From assembly GCA_015478575.1 (NCBI GenBank), contig JADMIN010000156.1, forward strand, positions 1-6,485: a stretch of DNA of 6,485 bases. Direction: 5' to 3'. Position 1 is the first letter of the stretch. Every line of letters begins with the position of its first letter. The notes beneath the pieces are model-generated. The model did not search any database, had not been told where the DNA came from, and saw only the letters and a program-made list of their open reading frames with translations. The stretch comes from Ktedonobacterales bacterium. GTDB lineage: Bacteria; Chloroflexota; Ktedonobacteria; Ktedonobacterales; JADMIN01. Positions 1 to 4,546 of this stretch are shown here, one piece after another. The translations under genes were made by a program, and so were the position numbers.

Positions 1-371
1 TCACACGTGAGCGCCAACTCCAGCCCGCCACCCATGCAGTGGCCGTTGATAGCGGCCACGAAGACCTTGGGCGTGGCGCGCATTTTCATCATCATCTCTT
101 TACTGGTCTGGCTGAGCAGGCCGATATACTCGCCGGACTTGGTCTGAATCTCGGAGATGTCGGCGCCAGCGGAGAAAAATTTGGGATTGGCACTGGCCAT
201 CAGCACGGCATGGACGCTGGTATCGAACCGAATCTCGGTGACGAGCGCCTCTAGCTCACGGATCATCTCCAGATCATGGGCATTGGCGGGGGGGCGGTTG
301 AGACGAAAGATGAGGACGTTGCCGTCCATCTCGAGGGCAATGTGCTTGAGCTTGAGATCAGATACAGACAT
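1..371 (-). CDS. enoyl-CoA hydratase/isomerase (crotonase) family protein, N-terminal part
   Basis: This gene runs off the left edge, so only its first 123 codons are visible; the family is usually about 255-270 residues. Crotonase-fold enzymes hydrate or isomerise acyl-CoA thioesters in the cytoplasm, typically in beta-oxidation or related acyl-CoA metabolism. Visible marks are the N-terminal NRPPANA segment (residues 25-31), the first oxyanion-hole loop FFSAGADI (65-72) and the second loop in INGHCMGGGLELAL (108-121). Glu118 in GGGLE aligns with the first catalytic Glu of enoyl-CoA hydratase (Glu144 in the rat enzyme); the second catalytic Glu lies outside the window, so hydratase cannot be separated from isomerase or another crotonase. 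The ATG at 371-369 is preceded by a perfect AGGAGG (384-379) with a 7-nt spacer, which fixes the start. It is transcribed divergently from the two-component genes. Confidence 0.93.
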   Translation of the reverse strand, partial: MSVSDLKLKHIALEMDGNVLIFRLNRPPANAHDLEMIRELEALVTEIRFDTSVHAVLMASANPKFFSAGADISEIQTKSGEYIGLLSQTSKEMMMKMRATPKVFVAAINGHCMGGGLELALTC

Positions 372-378
372 CGGTGTG

Positions 379-384
379 CCTCCT
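379..384 (-). promoter_or_regulatory. Shine-Dalgarno of the enoyl-CoA hydratase gene
   Basis: On the minus strand this reads AGGAGG, a full match to the anti-Shine-Dalgarno core, 7 nt before the ATG. It decides the start of the crotonase gene, which otherwise has no completed reading frame in the window. Confidence 0.85.
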
Positions 385-490
385 GCCGCCAGAGGGTGCT
401 TCTCCTCCAGCGCATATCGCTACTGTCGCTCGGCCCTCAGGCCGCAGCCCGAGAGCGCCAACCCGACCGCGTCGTCGGATGCGCGGCTAC

Positions 491-521
491 AGTATAACCC
501 GCGCGGTGACGGTTTGCGCAA
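491..521 (-). promoter_or_regulatory. candidate sigma70-like promoter for the enoyl-CoA hydratase gene
   Basis: On the minus strand TTGCGC (521-516) is followed, after a 19-bp spacer, by TATACT (496-491). The -10 matches TATAAT at five of six positions. The -35 keeps only the TTG, and the spacer is longer than the optimum of 17. Transcription would begin near 484 and give a leader of about 113 nt before the ATG at 371. The leader contains short GC-rich dyads (GGCC-CTCA-GGCC at 432-443) but no recognisable riboswitch. This is an inference from sequence alone. Confidence 0.4.
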
Positions 522-538
522 CGTGTGGTGGCGGCCCA

Positions 539-567
539 TTGACGCGGGTGCCCGCGCGCAACATAAT
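539..567 (+). promoter_or_regulatory. candidate sigma70-like promoter upstream of the two-component operon
   Basis: TTGACG (539-544) and CATAAT (562-567) each match the sigma70 consensus at five of six positions and are separated by exactly 17 bp. This is the best promoter match I found in the window. The start of transcription would be near 574-575, about 60 nt before the small ORF at 636 and about 300 nt before the response-regulator gene. It lies back to back with the minus-strand candidate at 491-521, so the two would form a divergent promoter pair. The long leader would be used by the two-component genes if no other promoter intervenes. Confidence 0.55.
543..556. promoter_or_regulatory. 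palindrome within the plus-strand promoter, possible operator
   Basis: CGCGGG-TG-CCCGCG is a perfect inverted repeat with 6-bp arms and a 2-bp centre. It covers the last two bases of the -35 hexamer and most of the spacer of the candidate promoter at 539-567, so a protein bound here would block RNA polymerase. Short GC-only palindromes do occur by chance in DNA of this composition. The position, not the length, is what makes it notable. No regulator is identified. Confidence 0.35.
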
Positions 568-633
568 CCAGGCACGGGACGAATAGCGCTGGGCAGTCAC
601 TAGCCCGAAGGGGAGACTACCAAGAGGAGGCCG

Positions 634-669
634 CCATGACCTCCCATGAAACCATGATCTCCCGTGGAA
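634..669 (+). repeat. 18-bp imperfect tandem duplication
   Basis: Two adjacent 18-bp units, 634-651 and 652-669, share CCATGA-CTCCC-TG-AA and differ at three positions. The period is a multiple of three, so the duplication stays in frame in the small ORF starting at 636 and duplicates its start codon region. Only the first copy has the GAGGAGG site in front of it. Confidence 0.7.
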
Positions 670-773
670 CGCGGCGGAGGCGCGCCAGGATGAAGTGTGG
701 ACGGCGTTTTCAGCCACGCGCGATGTCCGCGCGTCCGCCGCCGCGTTCAGCGTTCCTTCAGCGGGTGGGGTGA
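636..773 (+). CDS. possible small Arg-rich protein, 45 aa, unknown function
   Basis: A 45-codon frame begins with ATG at 636, preceded by GAGGAGG (624-630) with a 5-nt spacer, and ends at TGA 771-773. It lies about 60 nt downstream of the best plus-strand promoter and about 100 nt before the response-regulator gene, so it could be the first cistron of that operon. The product is strongly basic, with 12 Arg, 1 Lys and 1 Cys, and shows no membrane segment or domain I recognise. Its first 12 residues hold a degenerate hexapeptide repeat (MTSHET, MISRGT) made by an 18-bp tandem duplication. Third-position GC is about 70% by hand count, neither clearly coding nor clearly random. Against it: Arg-rich frames are common in GC-rich non-coding DNA, and the frame overlaps a hairpin and regulatory-looking repeats. 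The good ribosome site is the main support. Confidence 0.35.
   Translation: MTSHETMISRGTRRRRARMKCGRRFQPRAMSARPPPRSAFLQRVG
716..734. repeat. GC-rich inverted repeat (strong hairpin)
   Basis: ACGCGCG (716-722), a 5-nt loop ATGTC, then CGCGCGT (728-734): perfect 7-bp arms. The RNA would form a very stable stem in the leader between the plus-strand promoter and the response-regulator gene. No T-tract follows, so it is not a canonical intrinsic terminator. It could slow the polymerase, shield RNA from decay, or be a protein site; the sequence does not say which. Confidence 0.5.
746..763 (+). promoter_or_regulatory. candidate OmpR/PhoB-type tandem binding site (TTCAGCG x2, 11-bp period)
   Basis: Two identical heptamers TTCAGCG at 746-752 and 757-763 are separated by TTCC, giving a 7+4+7 arrangement with an 11-bp period. 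Winged-helix regulators of the OmpR/PhoB family bind head-to-tail to direct repeats of just this spacing, as in the classical Pho box. A further TTCAG occurs at 779-783, exactly two periods downstream, and a TTCAGCC at 709-715 out of phase. The site lies 110 bp upstream of a gene encoding such a regulator, which makes autoregulation the natural reading. The target specificity of this regulator is unknown, so assignment is an inference. Confidence 0.45.
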
Positions 774-778
774 TGGCC

Positions 779-799
779 TTCAGGTGAGCATCCTATGCT
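779..799 (+). promoter_or_regulatory. possible activator-dependent promoter of the response-regulator gene
   Basis: TATGCT (794-799) is a weak -10 (four of six matches) with no recognisable -35. Instead, an in-phase TTCAG half-site (779-783) sits about one helical turn upstream. PhoB-type activated promoters often show this form, with the activator site replacing the -35. The start would be near 806, giving a leader of about 67 nt. A second -10-like TACAAT (831-836) is closer to the gene but has no good -35 either. Confidence 0.25.
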
Positions 800-834
800 A
801 GCGTGGAGTGGATGAAGAGACCTGAAGAGATACA

Positions 835-876
835 ATGAGGCGAGAAGCCACCACGCGCGAGGTGAGAAGCGAATGA
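835..876 (+). other. possible 13-codon leader ORF overlapping the response-regulator start
   Basis: ATG at 835 opens a 13-codon frame with product MRREATTREVRSE. Its TGA (874-876) overlaps the response-regulator ATG (873-875) in an ATGA junction, the layout used for translational coupling. A weak purine-rich stretch (GAAGAG) precedes it. It contains no run of one amino acid that would point to classical attenuation. It may simply be chance, and it is incompatible with TACAAT (831-836) being the active -10. Confidence 0.2.
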
Positions 877-1577
877 CAGCCACGCATGATGAGGCCGCCG
901 GTGGGCCGCGCAAAACGTCGGTATTGATCGTGGATGACGAGCCACACATCATCGAATTCCTGAAACTGGGGTTCGGCTATGAGGGCTTCGCCGTCTCATC
1001 CGCCGCCTCCGGGCCTGAGGCGCTGCGGGTCGCGGCGGAGGTGCGCCCGGATGTCGTCATTCTCGATATCATGCTGCCGGGCATGGATGGGCTGGAGGTC
1101 GCGCGCCACCTGCGCAAAGGGGGCGAGACGGCGATCATCATGCTGACGGCGCGTGACGCGGTGGACGCGCGCGTGGAAGGACTCGATATCGGCGCGGATG
1201 ATTACCTGACCAAGCCTTTCGCCTTTAAAGAACTGTTGGCGCGTGTGCGGGCGGTGTTGCGACGGCATGGCAAGAGCCTTGATCGCATCCTGAGCTTTCA
1301 GGAGGTGACGCTCGACCGTGAGGCACACACGGTGACGCGCGATGGACGAGCGGTCGAGCTTACGCCGCGTGAATTCGAGTTGTTGGAGCTGTTCCTGATG
1401 CATCCGCGGCAGGTGCTCACGCGCGATTCGATTCTGGCGCGGATCTGGGGCTATGACTACTATGGCGATGACAACGTGATCGAGGTCTTCGTGCGCCACC
1501 TGCGCGAGAAGCTGGGCGACAATCCGCCGAAGCTGATCCAGACAGTACGCGGCGTGGGCTATGTCTTACGAGGATGA
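873..1577 (+). CDS. OmpR/PhoB-family two-component response regulator
   Basis: A 234-residue cytoplasmic transcription factor, normal length for the family. The receiver domain spans about residues 16-130: the acidic pair Asp21-Asp22 that binds Mg2+, phosphoacceptor Asp65 in ILDIMLPGMDG, the switch Thr92 and Lys114 in DDYLTKPF are all present, so it should be a working phosphorylated regulator. A short linker leads to a winged-helix DNA-binding domain (about 138-234), recognised by ELTPREFELLELF (162-174), the recognition-helix region NVIEVFVRHLREKL (201-214) and the terminal RGVGYVLRG hairpin. The ATG at 873 follows AGGTGA (860-865) with a 7-nt spacer. Its stop overlaps the kinase start by ATGA, so the two are one operon and the kinase is the obvious partner. 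A 7+4+7 direct repeat of the kind this family binds lies at 746-763. The regulated pathway cannot be read from the protein. Confidence 0.97.
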   Translation: MTATHDEAAGGPRKTSVLIVDDEPHIIEFLKLGFGYEGFAVSSAASGPEALRVAAEVRPDVVILDIMLPGMDGLEVARHLRKGGETAIIMLTARDAVDARVEGLDIGADDYLTKPFAFKELLARVRAVLRRHGKSLDRILSFQEVTLDREAHTVTRDGRAVELTPREFELLELFLMHPRQVLTRDSILARIWGYDYYGDDNVIEVFVRHLREKLGDNPPKLIQTVRGVGYVLRG

Positions 1578-3226
1578 GGACGGCGATGCGTGTGCGGCGC
1601 TCGATGCGCGAGGAGAAGGGCGCGGGGCGCTCGTTATGGCGGCAGGCGAAAAGACTGCGCGACAGGGTGACGCGAGGCGTGGCGCGCATCCCGTTGCGCG
1701 GGCGGCTGACGCTGCTCTCGCTGAGTGTGCTCCTCTGCCTGATGGTGGCGCTTGGCGCGTTGATCTCCTACTATGAAGAGCGGGCCATGCTGGAGAACCA
1801 AGCGGTGGCGTTGCGCAATGAGGCGCGGCTGGCCGTCAGCGCGGCCCGCCAGGCGGGATTGCCGGTGGGGTTGGTGCCTCCCGGCGACGAGCCACCACCC
1901 GCGGGCGCACTGCCACTCGATATTGGCGTGGGCGTCGCGTTTTTCACGACCCGCCTAGCGGGGACGGCCACGGATGTGGCGTTTTTCACGCCCGATGGCG
2001 TCCTCGTGGCCAACAGCGATAGGATTCCCCAGGCCCCGCCCAGTGCCCTTGCCTCGATGGGGGCCGTGCGGCAGGCGGCGACACAGCCCTATGACACCAG
2101 CACCTACCTCCTGGTGACGGACGCCACCAATCAACGACAGCTCGCGGCGCTGCTGCCGATCGTGGCGGAAGGGCGCACGGTGATGGTGCTGCAGATCGCC
2201 ACGCCGACGGCGCCAATTGACCGTGCGGTGGCGGAGACGCGGTGGATGCTGTTCCTGGGTATCCTCGGTGCGCTCGGCATCGGTGCGGTGCTGCTGCCGC
2301 TGATCGTACGCACGGCATTGCGCCCGCTGACGATGATAGAGCGCACGACGACGCGCATCTCAGCGGGCGAGCTTTCGCTGCGGCTAGAGGAGCCACCAAC
2401 GCGCGACGAGATCGGACGGCTGGCGCGGGCGTTCAACCACATGGTCGCGCGGCTGGAGGCGGCCTTCGCGCGGCAGAAGCGCTTCGTGGCGGATGTCTCG
2501 CATGAGCTGCGCACGCCGCTGACCGCGCTCGGTGGCGGCATGGAGATGCTGCTCATTGGGGCGGAGGCCGGCGATGCCGAGACCTCGCGCCGACTGATGC
2601 GCGGCATGTATGCCGAGGTAGAGCGCATGCGCCGATTGGTGGAAGACCTCCTGACGCTCACCCGACTGGACGAAGGACGTATGCGACTACGTCTGAGCCG
2701 GATTGATACGGGAGCACTGGTGAGCGGTGTCTGCGAGCAGGCGCGACAGCTTGCGCACGGGCAGGAGGTGACGTGCGATGTGGCGCCAGAGCTGCCAGCG
2801 ATCCAGGCTGACGCGGACCGGCTGCGGCAGGTGTTGCTGAATGTGGTGGACAACGCGCTCAAGTTCACGCCAGCGCCTGGGCGCGTGACGGTCCGCGCGT
2901 GGCAGGAGGAGGGCGCGGTCGCGATCGCGGTCGAAGATACCGGCGTGGGCATCCCATCGGAAGCGCTGCCACACGTGTTTGAGCGCTTCTACCGGGCTGA
3001 TTGGGCGCGAGTGCGGGCGCCAGGGCAGGTAGGAGGCAGCGGCTTGGGCTTGGCCATCGCCAGGAGTCTGGTGACGCTGTGCGGCGGGCACATCGCCATC
3101 AGCAGCGAGGAGGGGCATGGCACATGCGTCACTGTGCGCTTCCCTGTGGCCGCTGGTGAAGCGCGCGTCACGCCAGCACTCGATTCCGCTCTGGCGGCGG
3201 GTGGGGAGAGCCACTCGCGGAGCTAG
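1574..3226 (+). CDS. membrane sensor histidine kinase (HAMP, HisKA, HATPase_c)
   Basis: A 550-residue inner-membrane kinase, partner of the upstream regulator. From the N terminus: a basic cytoplasmic tail, TM1 (about 45-66), an extracytoplasmic sensor of about 155 residues with a FFTPDGVLVANSD segment (137-149) reminiscent of PDC/Cache folds, TM2 (about 224-245), HAMP (about 246-298), HisKA with phosphoacceptor His310 in VSHELRTPL, and HATPase_c with N box around Asn423-Asn427, G1 box DTGVGIP (455-461), F box FERFYRA and G2 box GSGLGLAIA (488-496). All catalytic boxes are intact. The first ATG overlaps the regulator stop as ATGA; GAGGA at 1576-1580 is better placed for the next in-frame ATG at 1586, so the protein may start four codons later. 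The sensed signal is unknown; the sensor has no recognised ligand motif. No terminator is evident after the stop. Confidence 0.96.
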   Translation: MRTAMRVRRSMREEKGAGRSLWRQAKRLRDRVTRGVARIPLRGRLTLLSLSVLLCLMVALGALISYYEERAMLENQAVALRNEARLAVSAARQAGLPVGLVPPGDEPPPAGALPLDIGVGVAFFTTRLAGTATDVAFFTPDGVLVANSDRIPQAPPSALASMGAVRQAATQPYDTSTYLLVTDATNQRQLAALLPIVAEGRTVMVLQIATPTAPIDRAVAETRWMLFLGILGALGIGAVLLPLIVRTALRPLTMIERTTTRISAGELSLRLEEPPTRDEIGRLARAFNHMVARLEAAFARQKRFVADVSHELRTPLTALGGGMEMLLIGAEAGDAETSRRLMRGMYAEVERMRRLVEDLLTLTRLDEGRMRLRLSRIDTGALVSGVCEQARQLAHGQEVTCDVAPELPAIQADADRLRQVLLNVVDNALKFTPAPGRVTVRAWQEEGAVAIAVEDTGVGIPSEALPHVFERFYRADWARVRAPGQVGGSGLGLAIARSLVTLCGGHIAISSEEGHGTCVTVRFPVAAGEARVTPALDSALAAGGESHSRS

Positions 3227-3389
3227 GGACCAGAGGTGAAAGTCGCATCTAGAGCCGGGCGCTGCCGTGGTCTGCCGCCTTCTCGGTCTTGTGCCGCTCT
3301 GCGCTGTTCATCCAAGATTCCGCGTCTCGCGGCGTCTAAGCTCAGAAAGGCGGCACGGCGCGCCAGAGGCCATGCGTGGTCCTCGGTGG

Positions 3390-3416
3390 TGGACAGCGCG
3401 CGCATCTCAGTATGAT
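3390..3416 (+). promoter_or_regulatory. candidate promoter of the alpha/beta hydrolase gene
   Basis: TGGACA (3390-3395) and TATGAT (3411-3416) each match the sigma70 hexamers at five of six positions, but the spacer is 15 bp, two shorter than optimal, as in some regulator-dependent promoters. The start would be near 3423 and the leader about 80 nt. The -10 overlaps the 11-bp-period repeat at 3408-3424. Confidence 0.35.
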
Positions 3417-3424
3417 GCCAGTAT
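3408..3424 (+). repeat. CAGTAT direct repeat with 11-bp period
   Basis: CAGTAT occurs at 3408-3413 and again at 3419-3424, an 11-bp period like that of the TTCAGCG pair at 746-763, though the core differs (CAGTAT against TTCAGCG; only CAG is fully shared). An OmpR-type protein could bind here, and because the site covers the candidate -10 it would be expected to repress. Evidence is limited to spacing. Confidence 0.3.
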
Positions 3425-3464
3425 ACGGCGACGCGATGCCTGGCGGGGCGTCCCGCTTGCCTAT

Positions 3465-3488
3465 GGTGTTTTCACCGCGGTGTTTTCA
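3465..3488 (+). repeat. GGTGTTTTCA direct repeat around a CACCGCGGTG palindrome
   Basis: The decamer GGTGTTTTCA occurs twice, at 3465-3474 and 3479-3488, a 14-bp period. The junction forms a perfect 10-bp palindrome, CACCGCGGTG (3473-3482). The pair ends 17 nt before the probable hydrolase ATG, so it lies in the 5' leader, where it could be an operator or an RNA element affecting ribosome access. No regulator is identified. Confidence 0.5.
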
Positions 3489-3505
3489 GTGGAGTGTGGT
3501 GGCGT

Positions 3506-4480
3506 ATGCTCCAAGTGCAAACGCGCAATCGAACACACCGCTCTCCACCGGTGGCCAGCTCGGCACCCGCCCTGGCCTATATCGGGCGTGGCGCGGGAGC
3601 GGATGGGCCGGTGGTCGTGGGGCTGCATGGGCTAGCCTCCGCCGCGCGCTCGCTGGCGGCGTCGGTGCTGCCGCTGGCGGATGACGGTGCGCGGGTGTAC
3701 CTGCCTGATCTGCTGGGGCACGGCGCCTCGCCTTATCCAGCGGGCGACCCTTACGATATCGAGAGCCACGTGGCGGCGCTGGGGCAGTGGGCGGACGCGA
3801 CGGTTGGCCACGAGCCACTCTGGTTGGTCGGATACTCACTGGGGGCGCAACTGGCGCTGGCGTGGGCCGCGCGCGAGCCGGAGCGCGTGCGTGGCGTCGT
3901 CGCCATCTCGGCGCCGCTCTTTCTGGATGGGGCGGATGCGCGGCGAACACTGGCCCGCGGCGACCTGATGGCGTGGCTCATGTTGCGCGCGCCCGCGCTG
4001 GGGTGGGCGCTCACGCGGCTCACCTGTGGCAGCGACGGGCTGGGGGTGCGGTTGAGCGCGGTGCGGTCGTTCCAGCGCCTCTATATATGGGCGCTGGTGC
4101 ATGGCTATGGGCCACGCCCCGCTCCTGGCGGCGAGGCGCTGGCCTCGCGGGCGGACGTGGAGAAGGGCTTGCTCTGCGGGATGGAACTCTGCTGGCTGCA
4201 CTCGTGGGAAGCCGTGTACCGCTCGCTTTTGCGGTGTATCGTTGACTATAGCTCGTGGCCAGATCTCGCGCGGGCGCGCATGAATAAGCTACCAGTGATC
4301 TTCATTCACGGCGATCAGGATACCATCGCTCCGGTGACACGAGCGCGCCTCGCGGCGGCGGTCGGGCCTTGGCCGATCATCGAGTACGCGGGCGCGGCAC
4401 ACTCGCTCGCCCTGACCCACGCGCACGCGCTCAATCGCGAGTTGGCGCGGCATCTCGCGGAGATGCGCGCGAGAACCTGA
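3506..4480 (+). CDS. alpha/beta hydrolase fold protein
   Basis: A 324-residue protein with the full alpha/beta hydrolase layout. Counting from the ATG at 3506: oxyanion-hole motif LHGL (His41-Gly42), the DLLGHGAS turn (68-75), nucleophile elbow GYSLG with Ser111, a helical cap of about 110 residues (about 140-255), acid residue Asp272 in HGDQD and catalytic His299 in GAAHS. The triad is complete. The class includes esterases, lipases, C-C bond hydrolases and haloperoxidase-like proteins, so the substrate is open. The cap is large, with many Trp and Cys residues, suggesting a hydrophobic substrate. There is no signal peptide, hence probably cytoplasmic. An in-frame GTG at 3494 would add four residues, but GGAG (3491-3494) sits before the ATG with an 11-nt spacer and nothing useful precedes the GTG. 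It is separated from the kinase by 280 bp and is probably its own transcript. Confidence 0.9.
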   Translation: MLQVQTRNRTHRSPPVASSAPALAYIGRGAGADGPVVVGLHGLASAARSLAASVLPLADDGARVYLPDLLGHGASPYPAGDPYDIESHVAALGQWADATVGHEPLWLVGYSLGAQLALAWAAREPERVRGVVAISAPLFLDGADARRTLARGDLMAWLMLRAPALGWALTRLTCGSDGLGVRLSAVRSFQRLYIWALVHGYGPRPAPGGEALASRADVEKGLLCGMELCWLHSWEAVYRSLLRCIVDYSSWPDLARARMNKLPVIFIHGDQDTIAPVTRARLAAAVGPWPIIEYAGAAHSLALTHAHALNRELARHLAEMRART

Positions 4481-4546
4481 GACCCAACTGTCGCCGGTTA
4501 GTCGTGTCACATGAGAGATGAGCAGACAAATCAAGCGAGCGCCACA
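4481..4546. other. short convergent intergenic gap
   Basis: Sixty-six bases separate the tail-to-tail hydrolase and lipoprotein genes. I see only a poor dyad (AACTG-TCGC-CGGTT, one mismatch, 4486-4499) and no T-tract on either strand, so no intrinsic terminator can be called although one would be expected between convergent genes. Confidence 0.5.

Larger units (their letters stand above)
372..872. other. divergent control region between hydratase and two-component genes
   Basis: Five hundred bases with no long gene. From left to right: hydratase ribosome site, hydratase promoter candidate (491-521), plus-strand promoter with palindrome (539-567), ribosome site and small ORF (624-773) with an 18-bp duplication, hairpin (716-734), TTCAGCG repeats (746-783), weak -10 elements (794-799, 831-836) and a mini-ORF (835-876). 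The length and number of elements are more than a simple divergent promoter needs. Confidence 0.6.
3227..3505. other. intergenic region between kinase and hydrolase genes
   Basis: About 280 bp with no convincing gene on either strand. It contains a small perfect hairpin (CCGCG-TCT-CGCGG, 3320-3332) without a T-tract, so no clear terminator for the kinase gene. It also holds a candidate promoter near 3390-3416 and two sets of direct repeats (3408-3424, 3465-3488), described separately. The remainder shows no further structure that I can support. Confidence 0.6.

Noticed and set aside
369..415. Alternative upstream ATG (415-413) for the hydratase with a GGAGGAG nearby
   Set aside because: It is out of frame with the crotonase motifs and the GGAGGAG lies downstream of that ATG, while the ATG at 371 has its own perfect AGGAGG.
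487..717. 76-codon minus-strand frame in the divergent region
   Set aside because: It crosses both candidate promoters, its repeat FHGRSW only reflects the 18-bp duplication, and no ribosome site supports it.
996..1499. 167-codon minus-strand frame antisense to the response regulator
   Set aside because: Its composition (Arg, His, Gln-rich) is that of an antisense shadow, and the opposite strand encodes a complete receiver and winged-helix protein.
2131..2952. 273-codon open frame on the minus strand inside the kinase gene
   Set aside because: It is Ser/Arg/Ala-rich with no recognisable domain and lies entirely antisense to a kinase with all catalytic motifs; long antisense frames are usual in GC-rich genes.
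3320..3332. CCGCG-TCT-CGCGG hairpin as terminator of the two-component operon
   Set aside because: The stem is only 5 bp and no T-tract follows on either strand.
3267..3635. 122-codon plus-strand frame across the hydrolase upstream region
   Set aside because: Runs out of frame into the hydrolase, lacks a placed ribosome site and has no recognisable motif; the direct repeats there fit a non-coding reading better.
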